Positions 21,871 through 31,876 of a stretch of 64,000 nucleotides of DNA are shown piece by piece (the stretch's first letter is position 1; each line of letters starts with the position of its first letter). The translations under genes were made by a program, and so were the position numbers. Below the pieces are notes generated by a model. The model had not been told where the DNA came from, did not search any database, and worked only from the letters and a program-made list of their open reading frames with translations. Location of the stretch: positions 274,344 through 338,343 of the forward strand of contig NZ_JAAOIE010000001.1 of the NCBI RefSeq assembly GCF_011326755.1. The letters run 5' to 3'. This DNA is from Cochlodiniinecator piscidefendens. GTDB lineage: Bacteria > Pseudomonadota > Alphaproteobacteria > Rhodobacterales > Rhodobacteraceae.

Positions 21871-21921
21871 TTTCAATGTGTTGCGACGCAACGTGAATGT
21901 AAAATATAAAAGGAGTCAGAC

Positions 21922-23091
21922 ATGACCCCAGCAGCACGTTGCGCCGCAGCTATTGAAATTATTGACCAAATTCTAACTGGTGATGCTGCAGAACGCGCCC
22001 TAACAAACTGGGCGCGCCGCAGCCGATTTGCCGGTTCAAAAGACCGCGCAGCTATTCGCGATCACGTGTTTGACGCGTTACGCAACAAACTCTCTTATGC
22101 AGCACTTGGCGGCGCAAATACGGGGCGTGGTATCTTGTTGGGTGCATTGCGCGCGCATGACACCTCCGTTGAAGATATCTTTAACGGCGTTGGACATGCA
22201 CCTGCGCCCTTAACGACTACTGAGGTCGAATTTACGCCTGCAGAACTTCCGGATTTTGTGCGCCTTGACTTCCCTGAATGGCTCGAGCCCAATTTGCGTA
22301 ACAGTTTAGGCGATAAATTCGAAGCTGTCTTATCTCTGCTCAAACAACGCGCGCCGGTTTATCTTCGGGTTAACACTCGAAAATCTAACGTTGAAAATGC
22401 GATCATGCGTTTAGAAGCAGAAGGGATTTCAACACGGCCAGTTACGCTAACGCCTTCGGCACTCAAAGTCATAGAAAACCCTCGAAAAGTTGCGAATTCA
22501 GCAGCCTACCAAGAAGGGATCGTTGAGCTGCAAGATGCAGCATCACAGTTTATTGCAAACGAACTCGAAATCGCTCCGGGTGCGCAGGTGCTTGATTATT
22601 GCGCGGGTGGTGGCGGCAAATCACTTGCTTTCGCAGCAAAAGCCGATGCAACTTTTTTCGCCTACGATATTGATGAAAAACGAATGTCTGACATTCCTGA
22701 ACGCGCAAAACGCGCGGGTGTGCGCATCAAATGTTTAAATGATGAGCAACTTGCCTCAGAGGCAAATTTTGACGTTGTGTTTGTCGATGCCCCGTGTTCC
22801 GGAAGTGGATCCTGGCGCCGGTCGCCAGATGCAAAATGGAATTTCACCCCCGAACGCCTTCAGCAGTTGAAGAGCATTCAACAAGATATTCTAAACAAAG
22901 CGAAATCCAAAACAGCGCCCTCAGGAATACTCGCTTATGCGACCTGTTCTATTTTGTCAGAAGAAAACGAACACCAGATCAGAGATTTTCTCACTGAAAA
23001 CAAAGACTGGGTTCTGCTGAGACAGAAACAACTCACTCCCGTTGACGGTGGGGATGGATTTTACTTCGCTGAGCTGAAGCGAAACGCTTAA
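21922..23091 (+). CDS. RsmB-like rRNA cytosine-C5 methyltransferase
   Basis: A 389-residue RsmB/NOP-family methyltransferase. The N-terminal NusB-like region is followed by a SAM-binding Rossmann fold with QVLDYCAGGGGKSLAFA. The catalytic motifs are VDAPCSGSGSWRRSPDAKW (motif IV cysteine) and YATCSILSEEN (motif VI cysteine). The probable target is a cytosine in 16S rRNA, as for RsmB, but the exact site is not known. It is preceded by AGGAG. Confidence 0.88.
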   Translation: MTPAARCAAAIEIIDQILTGDAAERALTNWARRSRFAGSKDRAAIRDHVFDALRNKLSYAALGGANTGRGILLGALRAHDTSVEDIFNGVGHAPAPLTTTEVEFTPAELPDFVRLDFPEWLEPNLRNSLGDKFEAVLSLLKQRAPVYLRVNTRKSNVENAIMRLEAEGISTRPVTLTPSALKVIENPRKVANSAAYQEGIVELQDAASQFIANELEIAPGAQVLDYCAGGGGKSLAFAAKADATFFAYDIDEKRMSDIPERAKRAGVRIKCLNDEQLASEANFDVVFVDAPCSGSGSWRRSPDAKWNFTPERLQQLKSIQQDILNKAKSKTAPSGILAYATCSILSEENEHQIRDFLTENKDWVLLRQKQLTPVDGGDGFYFAELKRNA

Positions 23092-23230
23092 CAACGCCAG
23101 TCTTTTCCGGCGAGTGATACATTTTTTTGTTTTTCGCATCCTCAATCTAAGCGGTGCAATTTTTCTATTTCGCTCCAAAATACACTTTTAAGTAGAATGA
23201 TCCCAAAATTTAGTGCAGCATCTGGTTAGG

Positions 23231-23245
23231 TTAATCAGTGCTTAA
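23231..23245 (+). promoter_or_regulatory. CtrA box upstream of cckA
   Basis: A perfect full CtrA site, TTAA-TCAGTGC-TTAA, 81 bases before the cckA ATG in the 235-bp gap after rsmB. The TTAA-N7-TTAA motif is established for CtrA in Alphaproteobacteria. Its location suggests that the output regulator CtrA controls transcription of its own kinase. Confidence 0.65.
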
Positions 23246-23326
23246 TGGTTTGTGTTCGAAATTATAACGGTCCGAATCAAATGGGAAAAATCGCCTGTGC
23301 ATTGCTTGGCGGCTTCACTAACATCA

Positions 23327-25615
23327 ATGTCTGAGCAAATTTCAAACCTCCCGCCTAAGATGAAAAGTATTGGTGTTTTATCTGCCTTGCTTTTTGCACT
23401 TTCTGCCGTCGCCCCGTCTGAGCTGTTAAAGCTTGGATTTTTAGCAGCGGGGGCGTCTTCTTTGATCGTCCTACTAAGCACCCTATTGCTTTCACGTGGC
23501 AAAGAGCAAAAAGGCAAAGCGGCCGTTCAACAATATGAAAATTTGGTCATGGATGACCTTTCCAAATGCCTGATCACCGACGGCGACGGGGAGGTGTTGT
23601 TCAAAAACACTCGGGCGAAGGGCCAAAACACCCCGACCTCCCTTCCGCAATCTATGGCGTCATACTTATCGTTTTCAGTTGCAGGTGCTTTTGAACTCGC
23701 CCCGCGTCTTTTGGAACGCGCGAAATCCGTCGGCAATGCCCAAGAACACCTACAGCTAAGGCGCGTGCCAGCAAGAATTAGCGTTCACAAGATCGAAAAA
23801 AATCGTTTCTTATGGCGGCTGGAAGAAGAACTTGATCACAAAGAAATCAACCGGAATTCCGACGGGATCAGTTTGCCGATGCTTACGGCTTCCGCAAACG
23901 GTTCCATCCTATTTATGAACGATGCCATGCGACGCCTTATTGGCAGTCGCGAAAGAACGTTGGATCGTGTTTTCCCAGATTTACCGATAAAGACTGGGCA
24001 AAAAAACCGCGTGTCTGGTGCTGACGGAGTATTAAATTCTGTTGTATCTGTCATCGAAGGCGCCGCAGGTCGGCAGGAAATCTACCTCGTTCCGAATATT
24101 GCGCTAACTGACTCACAACATAGTTCACCTTCTGTTTTTGAAAAACTGCCTGTCGCCTTGATGGAAATTGCGCCAAATGGAATAGTCCAAAAGGCAAACC
24201 AACGCGCGCGTGATCTTCTGGGTGAATTTGAAGGAGATACAGCAGCACTGTCTGAATTGGTCGAAGGCTTAGGGCGTTCAATTCGGGATTGGGTCGATGA
24301 CGCCTTTCAAGGGCGTGGATCCCAACATTCCGAAGTCATCAAAGCACGCCGTGAAGACGCCGAAGTCTTTGTTCAAATAACGTTAGCCCGAGTGATCGAC
24401 GATGAAAAAACCCGTTTATATGCCGTTTTAACAGACGCGACAGAGTTAAAAAGCATCGAAGCTCAATTCGTCCAAAGCCAGAAAATGCAAGCAATTGGCC
24501 AGCTGGCCGGTGGAGTAGCACATGATTTCAACAATCTCCTGACCGCTATAACTGGCCACTGTGATCTCTTGTTGATGCGTCATGATCAAGGCGATCCTGA
24601 TTTTTCCGACCTTACCCAAATCAATGAAAATGCGAACCGCGCAGCGAGCCTCGTTGGCCAACTTCTCGCTTTTTCTCGGAAACAAACGCTACAGCCAGAA
24701 GTCGTAGACATTCGCGAAACGCTGTCTGACCTAACCCACCTATTGAACCGCCTGGTGGGTGAGAAAGTTACGCTGGCCTTGAACCACTCACGGGATTTGC
24801 CGAATGTGAAAGCCGACAAAGGTCAGCTGGAGCAAATTATCATGAATTTGGTCGTCAATGCGCGTGATGCTATGCCTGAGGGTGGAGAAATCGACATTGA
24901 GACGACGCATGAACATTTAAATCGTCCCTTATTCCGTGATCGTGTTGAAGTGCCGGTTGGTGACTATACATGCATTCGCGTCAAGGATCAGGGGCATGGA
25001 ATTCCCGAAGACAAACGCGCAATCATATTCGAGCCATTTTATACAACCAAACGCGCCGGCGAAGGCACTGGTCTGGGTTTGTCGATGGTTTATGGGATTA
25101 TCAAACAAAGTGGTGCGTTTATATTTGTAGACAGCGCAATAGGAACAGGAACTGTATTTACGCTTTATTTCCCGTCATGCTCTGAAGAAGCAACAGCAGC
25201 GCCAAAACCACGTCTTGAGAAACCTATTGAACGCAATGACGCTGCGTCGGGTGTGGTTATGCTGGTAGAGGATGAAGCCCCCGTCAGAGCCTTCGCATCC
25301 CGCGCGCTGCGTATGCGCGGATATACGGTTCTAGAGGCGGATTGTGCGGAAGCAGCACTTGAAACTCTGGAAGATTCAGACCTTCAAGTTGATCTGTTTT
25401 TAACGGACGTCATTATGCCCGGAATGGATGGCCCGAGTTGGGTCAAGCAAGCGCTTCAACAAAGACCCGAAACAAAGGTCATATTTGTTTCGGGTTATGC
25501 AGAAGATGTATTTAACGAAGAAGGCATGCTACCAAATGCGGTATTCCTCCCCAAACCGTTTTCTCTCAAAGAGCTGACAAAAACGGTCCAGACCCAAATA
25601 ACGCGGCCAAACTAA
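23327..25615 (+). CDS. cckA: hybrid sensor histidine kinase CckA
   Basis: A 762-residue hybrid kinase at the top of the CtrA phosphorelay. Two membrane segments near the N-terminus are followed by PAS-like regions and then the histidine kinase domain. The phosphorylated His399 is in [20 protein letters not shown], with the ATPase boxes [14 protein letters not shown] and [16 protein letters not shown]-terminal receiver has its phospho-Asp in [11 protein letters not shown]. The H-box sequence is diagnostic of CckA. The ATG at 23327 is preferred over a GTG at 23252. ChpT, its phosphate acceptor, is also in the window. Confidence 0.93.
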   Translation: MSEQISNLPPKMKSIGVLSALLFALSAVAPSELLKLGFLAAGASSLIVLLSTLLLSRGKEQKGKAAVQQYENLVMDDLSKCLITDGDGEVLFKNTRAKGQNTPTSLPQSMASYLSFSVAGAFELAPRLLERAKSVGNAQEHLQLRRVPARISVHKIEKNRFLWRLEEELDHKEINRNSDGISLPMLTASANGSILFMNDAMRRLIGSRERTLDRVFPDLPIKTGQKNRVSGADGVLNSVVSVIEGAAGRQEIYLVPNIALTDSQHSSPSVFEKLPVALMEIAPNGIVQKANQRARDLLGEFEGDTAALSELVEGLGRSIRDWVDDAFQGRGSQHSEVIKARREDAEVFVQITLARVIDDEKTRLYAVLTDATELKSIEAQFVQSQKMQAIGQLAGGVAHDFNNLLTAITGHCDLLLMRHDQGDPDFSDLTQINENANRAASLVGQLLAFSRKQTLQPEVVDIRETLSDLTHLLNRLVGEKVTLALNHSRDLPNVKADKGQLEQIIMNLVVNARDAMPEGGEIDIETTHEHLNRPLFRDRVEVPVGDYTCIRVKDQGHGIPEDKRAIIFEPFYTTKRAGEGTGLGLSMVYGIIKQSGAFIFVDSAIGTGTVFTLYFPSCSEEATAAPKPRLEKPIERNDAASGVVMLVEDEAPVRAFASRALRMRGYTVLEADCAEAALETLEDSDLQVDLFLTDVIMPGMDGPSWVKQALQQRPETKVIFVSGYAEDVFNEEGMLPNAVFLPKPFSLKELTKTVQTQITRPN

Positions 25616-25621
25616 AAGATA

Positions 25622-25647
25622 TCTGACCGCTGAAAACAGCGGTCAGA
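25622..25647. terminator. shared hairpin between cckA and the FAD/GcvT gene
   Basis: A perfect 11-bp stem, TCTGACCGCTG and CAGCGGTCAGA, with an AAAA loop in the 42-bp gap between two convergent genes. T runs beside it are weak (TATCTTTT on the minus strand), so it may be a bidirectional terminator of modest strength. Confidence 0.6.
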
Positions 25648-25657
25648 CCGTAGATAG

Positions 25658-28108
25658 TTACATCCGCATATTCGCGCCATTTGCATCATACAGGGGCGCC
25701 CCTAGTACTTCCGCATCGTAAAGCTCACCTAAAATTTCAATCTGAAGCTTTGTGCCTGACGCCGCATTTTCTGACGAAACATACCCCATTGCCATCGATT
25801 TTTGTACATGATGGCCATAGCCACCTGAGCTGATATATCCAACCGCTTCGCCATCTTTAAGAATGGCTTCGTCATTTGAAACATCAATTCCGTCGACATC
25901 AATCGTCAATATCACAAGGCGCTGCTTTGGCCCAGCATCACGCGCGGCAATGGTTGCATCTTTGCCGATAAACTCCTTTTTCCAATTGATGAAGGCGTCC
26001 ATACCACTTTCGACGGCATCAAAATCGGGGCGGAAATCAAGTGTCCAAACACCCCACCCTTTTTCCAACCGCATCGACATCAACGCGCGCGCTCCATACC
26101 AACGGTAACCGATATCTGCACCAGCCTCTTCGATGGCTTCTGCCAATCTCAGCAAATACTGGGGTTTGCAATAAATCTCATAACCGAGTTCTCCAGAGAA
26201 ACTGATCCGATTAAGGATCACTGGTACGCCACCAACGTATGTCTGACGCAGATCGCGGAACTTAAAGGCTTCGGCGGACACGTCATCCCGAGTTATTCGC
26301 TCAAGCAGCGCGCGGGATTTCGGCCCCGACAGAGCGATGCCGTGCCAATCATCAGAGACATTACTATAGGTCACACCATTTGGCAGGTCTTTTTCAAACC
26401 AGCGGCGGTGTGCTTCTTGCATCGCACCTGATCCGAACAAAATGAAATGTTCATCGCTCAGACACGCGACGGTTAAATCGCCATATAGTTTACCTTTTGG
26501 CGTCAACATCGGCGTCAAAGTTAAACGACCAGGTTTCGGAACATATCCCGCAAGCGTGCGATCCAGATAGGCACGCGCGCCCGCCCCTTTGAATTCGTGC
26601 TTGGCGAAATTGGCGATTTCAATACCGCCGACGGCCTCGCGCACTGCTTTTACTTCGCGGGCCACATACTCATGGGAACGATTGCGTTCAAAGGTTGGTT
26701 CCTCATGGGCGTCAGCTGGTCCATCCGCGAACCAAAGCGCATTCTCAAGCCCAAAGCCCTGCCCCATGCGCGCACCTTTGGCCACCAAACGATCATAAAG
26801 AGCTGTGGTTTTCTGCATCCGACCTTTCGGCAATGTTTCATTTGGGAAAGTCATGACAAAGCGACGTTCATAGTTTTCCGTGGATTTCACGGTACCCCAA
26901 TCGGGTGTTGCGAAATCACCGAAGCGTGCAACATCCATCGCCCAAACATCAATCGACGGTTCGCCGTCAATCATCCATTCCGCCATGGTCAATCCAACGC
27001 CGCCCCCCTGACAGAACCCTGCCATAACGCCGACCGCACACCAGTAATTTTTCATGCCCGGAACAGGGCCAATCATTGGGTTGCCATCAGGACCAAAGGT
27101 AAATGGGCCATTAATCATGTCTTTGATCCCTGCACGACCGATGGCCGGTATCCGTTCAAATGACATTTCAAGCCGATCCGCAATGCGATCTAGATCTGGC
27201 TGTAAAAGTTCATGACCAAAGTCCCAAGGGGTCCCCCCAACCTTCCATGGCGTGCCTTTGGGTTCATAGGTTCCCAGTAGCATCCCCTGGCGTTCCTGAC
27301 GGAAGTAAATGTTAGCCTCATAGTCGATACCAGCAGGCAGACGGGTTGGGTGATTGGCAACTTCGTCAATTTTATCTGTGATCAGATAATGGTGTTCCAT
27401 TGGCTGCACAGGCAAATTCAAACCCTGCATATGCCCCACTTCTCGCGCCCAAAGGCCGCCGCAATTAACGATGTGTTCTGCATTGATCACACCATTTGGT
27501 GTCGTCACATCCCAGCTGCCATCAGCACGCTGAGTTGTCGCTGTAGCGGGTGTGTGGGTGAAATACTGCGCTCCATGTACTTTGGCCGCTTTGGCAAACG
27601 CATATGTCGCCCCAGATGGGTCGAGATCACCATCCTGATCATCCCAAAGTGCTGCGTAGTAGTGACTTGGGTCGATCAATGGATGACGCTCGGCAACTTC
27701 TTTCGGGCTAATAAACTCTTGGTTTAGCCCCATATAGCGCGCTTTGGAGCGTTCGCGTTTTAGGTAATCGTACCACGTTTTATTTGACGCGAGATAAAAT
27801 CCACCGGTGATATGCAGACCAACTGAATGCCCTGACAGCTCTTCAATTTCTTTATAAAGATCAATTGTATAACTCTGAAGGCGTGAAATATTCGGGTCAG
27901 AGCTAATGGTGTGGATTTGACCTGCTGCGTGCCACGATGACCCAGACGTCAGTTCATCGCGTTCCAACAGAACAACATCTTTCCAACCAAATTTCGCGAG
28001 GTGGAACAGGATGGAACACCCCACAACACCACCGCCAATGATGACAACTTTGGCGTGGGACGGAAGTGTTTTACCGCCGGTGGATTCGTCTTTTTGAATT
28101 TCAGGCAT
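25658..28108 (-). CDS. FAD-dependent oxidoreductase with GcvT domain (dimethylglycine/sarcosine dehydrogenase-like)
   Basis: An 816-residue two-part enzyme. The N-terminal half is a DAO-type FAD domain with VVIIGGGVVGCSILFHLA and SGSSWHAAGQ, where the His is the site of covalent flavin attachment in this family. The C-terminal half is a GcvT-like folate-binding aminomethyltransferase domain (SGPKSRALLERIT, YRWYGARALMSMRLEKG). Such enzymes demethylate dimethylglycine or sarcosine and pass the carbon to tetrahydrofolate. It is 34 bp downstream of an MttB-family gene. The exact substrate is inferred. Confidence 0.85.
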   Translation of the reverse strand: MPEIQKDESTGGKTLPSHAKVVIIGGGVVGCSILFHLAKFGWKDVVLLERDELTSGSSWHAAGQIHTISSDPNISRLQSYTIDLYKEIEELSGHSVGLHITGGFYLASNKTWYDYLKRERSKARYMGLNQEFISPKEVAERHPLIDPSHYYAALWDDQDGDLDPSGATYAFAKAAKVHGAQYFTHTPATATTQRADGSWDVTTPNGVINAEHIVNCGGLWAREVGHMQGLNLPVQPMEHHYLITDKIDEVANHPTRLPAGIDYEANIYFRQERQGMLLGTYEPKGTPWKVGGTPWDFGHELLQPDLDRIADRLEMSFERIPAIGRAGIKDMINGPFTFGPDGNPMIGPVPGMKNYWCAVGVMAGFCQGGGVGLTMAEWMIDGEPSIDVWAMDVARFGDFATPDWGTVKSTENYERRFVMTFPNETLPKGRMQKTTALYDRLVAKGARMGQGFGLENALWFADGPADAHEEPTFERNRSHEYVAREVKAVREAVGGIEIANFAKHEFKGAGARAYLDRTLAGYVPKPGRLTLTPMLTPKGKLYGDLTVACLSDEHFILFGSGAMQEAHRRWFEKDLPNGVTYSNVSDDWHGIALSGPKSRALLERITRDDVSAEAFKFRDLRQTYVGGVPVILNRISFSGELGYEIYCKPQYLLRLAEAIEEAGADIGYRWYGARALMSMRLEKGWGVWTLDFRPDFDAVESGMDAFINWKKEFIGKDATIAARDAGPKQRLVILTIDVDGIDVSNDEAILKDGEAVGYISSGGYGHHVQKSMAMGYVSSENAASGTKLQIEILGELYDAEVLGAPLYDANGANMRM

Positions 28109-28142
28109 TTGCGTATCTCTTTAAACTTAAATGAGGGGGGAC

Positions 28143-29663
28143 TTAGTACCAAGCGTCGGGAATTTCTTCTTTGCGTTTGGCAACATAAGTCGTGAGCTCT
28201 TCTTTGACGGCGCTGTCTATAGGCGGTGGTTCATATTGATTTAACATCAAATTCCAACGGTCGTAGGCGCGTTCACGCATGTCCTTTGCACCGCCTTCTT
28301 CCCAACTTTCGACATTTTCACTGTCGCTGAGGGCGGGTTCATAAAACGCGTTCTGATAGTTGCGCATGGTATGTGCAGACCCTAAGAAATGGCCGCCCGG
28401 CTCTACTTCTTGGTAGGCATCACGTGCGAAGGCTTCGTCGCTGACATCTAACCCTTCTGAGAGAACCTTTTGATAAGATCCCAACCGATCAGCATCCATA
28501 ATCAGTTTCTCAAACCCAACACAAAGCCCGCCTTCCATCCAGCCAGCCGCATGCAATACAAAATTCGCACCAGCCAACATCGTTGAATGCATGGAATCCG
28601 CGCTTTCGTAGGCGGCTTGGGCGTCTTCGATTTTTGATGCGGTTAATGATCCACCACACCGAAGCGGCAACCCCGCACGACGTGCCAACTGGCCAATTGC
28701 GTAATTTGAAACAACTGGTTCCGGCATACCAAACGTAGGTGCGCCAGATTTCAGAGACATTGAGCTGAGAAAATTGCCCAACACAAAGGGAGCGCCAGGA
28801 CGGACAAGTTGCGAAAACGCGCAGACCATCATGGCCTCTGCCATGGCTTGTGCAATTGATGCAGCTGTCGAAACAGGGCCCATTGCGCCAGATAGGATGA
28901 ACGGGACTACAACAATCCCCTGCCCGCGCGCAGAATAAGTTCGAATAGCTTCTGTGACCACACGGTCGACAAGCAGCGGAGAATTGGTATTCACATTCCC
29001 CATGATGACGCAATTGTTGTCCATGACTTCTTTGCCAAAGACGATCTCCGCCATATCAACGCTGTCTTGGGCACGCGACATTTCCGTGATGGCCCCAAGA
29101 TGCGGTTTATCGCTTAGCGTCATATGCGCGTACAGCATGTCAAAATGGCGTTTACTCACGGGGACATCACAAGGTTCGCAAATGACCAACCCACCGTGAT
29201 GTAAGTTCGGATGCATGTAACTAAGCTTAACCAGCTTTTCAAAGCTATCCATATCACCGTAACGCCGACCACCTTTAAGGTCGCGCACAAATGGCGCCCC
29301 GTATATCGGTGCAAAAACTTGATTGTTTCCACCAATTTTCACGGAACGCGCTGGATTTCTGGCGAGCTGTGTAAATTCCTTTGGCGCTTTTGAACATTGC
29401 GCGCGCACCCATTGCGCATCAGCACGAACAATATCACCATCAAGCTTGATTCCAGCATCTTTCCAGATTTTCAAAGCGTCTTCATCATCGCGAAATGCGA
29501 CTCCGATCTCTTCCAAGATCCAATCAACCTGGCTTTCAAGTTTAACAATCTGTTCCTCATCCAATGGATCAAAAAATGGAAATTTTCTTTGTATCCATGG
29601 AGATGCAGCAATTTCTTTATGTGCATCTAGCCTATCGCGTGATGCGCGGGTTCGTCTTGCCAT
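28143..29663 (-). CDS. trimethylamine methyltransferase-family protein, non-pyrrolysine (MttB superfamily)
   Basis: A 506-residue MttB-superfamily protein with no in-frame stop, so it lacks the pyrrolysine of true MttB and belongs with the MtgB-like group. Conserved stretches include VSTAASIAQAMAEAMMV, PGAPFVLGNFLSSMSLKSGAP and PLRCGGSLTASK. Members studied elsewhere demethylate glycine betaine or related quaternary amines using a corrinoid partner. No corrinoid protein or reactivator is present here. It is co-transcribed with the FAD/GcvT gene, so a shared methylamine or betaine pathway is likely. Confidence 0.85.
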   Translation of the reverse strand: MARRTRASRDRLDAHKEIAASPWIQRKFPFFDPLDEEQIVKLESQVDWILEEIGVAFRDDEDALKIWKDAGIKLDGDIVRADAQWVRAQCSKAPKEFTQLARNPARSVKIGGNNQVFAPIYGAPFVRDLKGGRRYGDMDSFEKLVKLSYMHPNLHHGGLVICEPCDVPVSKRHFDMLYAHMTLSDKPHLGAITEMSRAQDSVDMAEIVFGKEVMDNNCVIMGNVNTNSPLLVDRVVTEAIRTYSARGQGIVVVPFILSGAMGPVSTAASIAQAMAEAMMVCAFSQLVRPGAPFVLGNFLSSMSLKSGAPTFGMPEPVVSNYAIGQLARRAGLPLRCGGSLTASKIEDAQAAYESADSMHSTMLAGANFVLHAAGWMEGGLCVGFEKLIMDADRLGSYQKVLSEGLDVSDEAFARDAYQEVEPGGHFLGSAHTMRNYQNAFYEPALSDSENVESWEEGGAKDMRERAYDRWNLMLNQYEPPPIDSAVKEELTTYVAKRKEEIPDAWY

Positions 29664-29756
29664 TCAATGACTCCAAAATTGAGGTTGCCTGACAATAACC
29701 TGCTCTCGCGCACCTGTGACGCTTGAAAATTTTTATGAATTGGATAAATGTGAGTT

Positions 29757-30674
29757 ATGCAAAATCTTTGGTCACTCCTAACAAGCCCAAGACATCTTAT
29801 TGTTTTTGAGGCAGCTGCCCGCCTTGGATCATTTACAAAGGCGGCAGCTGAACTGAATATTCAGCAACCTGCGGTGAGCATGGCCATCAAGCAAATGGAA
29901 ACATCCCTTGGTGTTTTACTCTTTCAGCGAAGCCATAGAAAAATTGAACTAACAAAAGCCGGAGAACGATTTTTCGTCGACGTCACCATCGGATTAGACC
30001 ACATTCATAGCTCTGCGCGTGCCATTCACCAGCGCGGGCAAAATGATCACGTCACCCTTTCTGTATCGACAGCATTTGCCTATTACTGGATGGTGCCACG
30101 GCTAGAGGCCCTCCATGAAGACCACCCCGGCGTTGACCTGAGATTGCAAACCAGTGATCAGGAGCCCGATATTGAATCTGAGGGGATTAGCCTTGCCATT
30201 CGACGCGGGAACGGTACATGGCCACGCGTACATTCCGCGCTGATCGCCCCAGAGATCATCTATCCAATTGCAAGCCCGCAGGTCATGCAATCCGCTATCA
30301 ATTTGAAAACCGCCGCGAATTTGCTCCACGAGCGGCTCATTCATTTAGAAGAGCCCGTTCGCGAACGCCCTACATGGACACAATGGTTCGCACATTTTGA
30401 TGTCAAAGATGCAACTCCGAAAGCAGGCCTTAGATTAAATGATTACGCATTGGTTTTACAGGCCGCGCAGGCAGGTGAAGGATTTGCATTTGGGTGGAAA
30501 CACGTCACGGAAAACCTCATAGCAAAGGGGCTTCTGGCCGCAAAAACAGAATGGAGCTGGCACACAGGCAGCGGATTTTACTTAGTGTGGTCGAAAGAAG
30601 TACCGCTCATCCCGCAAGCCGAACGCGTGCGGGACTGGATGATCGCCACAGCGCAAACCGCAATGAGCCGTTAA
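29757..30674 (+). CDS. LysR-family regulator (GcvA-like)
   Basis: A 305-residue LysR regulator. The N-terminal HTH (LTSPRHLIVFEAAARLGSF, AAAELNIQQPAVSMAIKQME) is followed by a LysR substrate domain. The SLAIRRGNGTWP motif resembles the GcvA group. It is transcribed away from the MttB-family gene across a 93-bp gap, the classic LysR arrangement, so it probably controls the demethylation operon. I could not define an operator with confidence. Confidence 0.88.
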   Translation: MQNLWSLLTSPRHLIVFEAAARLGSFTKAAAELNIQQPAVSMAIKQMETSLGVLLFQRSHRKIELTKAGERFFVDVTIGLDHIHSSARAIHQRGQNDHVTLSVSTAFAYYWMVPRLEALHEDHPGVDLRLQTSDQEPDIESEGISLAIRRGNGTWPRVHSALIAPEIIYPIASPQVMQSAINLKTAANLLHERLIHLEEPVRERPTWTQWFAHFDVKDATPKAGLRLNDYALVLQAAQAGEGFAFGWKHVTENLIAKGLLAAKTEWSWHTGSGFYLVWSKEVPLIPQAERVRDWMIATAQTAMSR

Positions 30675-30705
30675 ATCGGCTATGGCTTTCAATACGCCAT
30701 AAAAC

Positions 30706-30734
30706 AAAAAAAGGCTCGCAAATTGCGAACCCTT
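30706..30734 (-). terminator. terminator of the rplM-rpsI operon
   Basis: On the minus strand an 8-bp stem with one G-T wobble (30724-30731 and 30713-30720), a 3-base loop and a run of seven T, 30 bases beyond the rpsI stop. Confidence 0.85.
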
Positions 30735-30763
30735 TGAATTGCAAGCAACGAGTGCTTTGACAA

Positions 30764-31252
30764 TTAACGCTTTGAGAACTGGAAAGAACGACGCGCTTTG
30801 CGCTTACCGTATTTCTTACGTTCAACAACACGGCTATCGCGTGTCAAGAAGCCAGCAGCTTTCAACGCGCCACGCAAGGAGGGTTCATAAAGCTGAAGCG
30901 CTTTAGAAACACCGTGCTTAACAGCACCCGCTTGGCCAGAAAGACCGCCACCTTTTACAGTTGCGTAAACGTCGAATTCGCCTTCAACGCCAGCAACAGT
31001 AAAGGGTTGACGCAAGATCATGCGCAGCACTGGGCGCGCGAAATATTCGTCTTGGTCTTTGCCGTTTACGATAACTTTGCCAGAACCTGGTTTGATCCAA
31101 ACACGTGCAACAGCATCTTTACGTTTGCCGGTTGCATATGAACGACCCAACTCATCGCGAACAGGTTCGCGTGGTGCGGCAACTTCGAGAACTGCTTCAA
31201 TGCCGGAAACGGCAGTGTTCAGTTCGTCCAATGATTTGATTTCGTCAGACAT
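30764..31252 (-). CDS. rpsI: 30S ribosomal protein S9
   Basis: A 162-residue S9 with the alphaproteobacterial N-terminal extension of about 30 residues. The core has [29 protein letters not shown] and [17 protein letters not shown]. The C-terminus [17 protein letters not shown] reaches the decoding site of the ribosome. It starts two bases after the rplM stop. Confidence 0.97.
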   Translation of the reverse strand: MSDEIKSLDELNTAVSGIEAVLEVAAPREPVRDELGRSYATGKRKDAVARVWIKPGSGKVIVNGKDQDEYFARPVLRMILRQPFTVAGVEGEFDVYATVKGGGLSGQAGAVKHGVSKALQLYEPSLRGALKAAGFLTRDSRVVERKKYGKRKARRSFQFSKR

Positions 31253-31254
31253 GA

Positions 31255-31716
31255 TTAGCTCCGCGTATTCTTGGAGTTCATGGATTTAACATCCAGAACT
31301 TCGGGCTGTTGTGCTTCATGCCCGTGCTCAGCACCTGCATATACGCGCAAGTTGGTCATCACTTGGCGAGAAAGTTTGTTACCAGGCAACATACGTTTCA
31401 CCGCTTGGGTTACAACGCGCTCTGGATGTGCCCCTTCGATGATCTGGCGTGCCGTGCGGGATTTAATCCCACCTGGGTGGCCAGTGTGCCAGTAATATGT
31501 TTTGTCATCACGTTTTTTGCCGGTCAGCTGAATCTTGTCAGCGTTGATTACAATAACGTTGTCGCCCATATCCATGTGAGGAGTAAAAGACGCTTTATGC
31601 TTGCCGCGAAGGCGCATGGCGATGATTGAAGCAAGACGGCCCAACACAACGCCGTCAGCGTCGATGATGATCCATTTTTTTTCAATATCCGCCGGAGTAG
31701 CGGTGAAGGTTTTCAT
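31255..31716 (-). CDS. rplM: 50S ribosomal protein L13
   Basis: A 153-residue L13. The start at 31716 gives the conserved [20 protein letters not shown], and the frame extending to 31842 is not conserved. Landmarks are [34 protein letters not shown] and [20 protein letters not shown]. It heads the rplM-rpsI operon. A TTGACT element and TATAAA about 14 bases apart lie upstream on the minus strand (about 31790-31815), but the spacing is short for a standard promoter. Confidence 0.97.
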   Translation of the reverse strand: MKTFTATPADIEKKWIIIDADGVVLGRLASIIAMRLRGKHKASFTPHMDMGDNVIVINADKIQLTGKKRDDKTYYWHTGHPGGIKSRTARQIIEGAHPERVVTQAVKRMLPGNKLSRQVMTNLRVYAGAEHGHEAQQPEVLDVKSMNSKNTRS

Positions 31717-31876
31717 GTTCATAACCCTTAGGTTTTCGAGTCTGTATAGACATTGGTCCATACGCGAATTTGATGACCGGGTTTTATAGGGTTTACAGCG
31801 ACAGTCAAGCGCATGAAATTCTAATTTATTACTATAATTCAAATACTTACAAAATAGGTATTAAAATACCCCAAAA

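Noticed and set aside
28143-29663. Possible pyrrolysine-containing methyltransferase
   Set aside because: There is no in-frame TAG in the whole gene, so no pyrrolysine is encoded.
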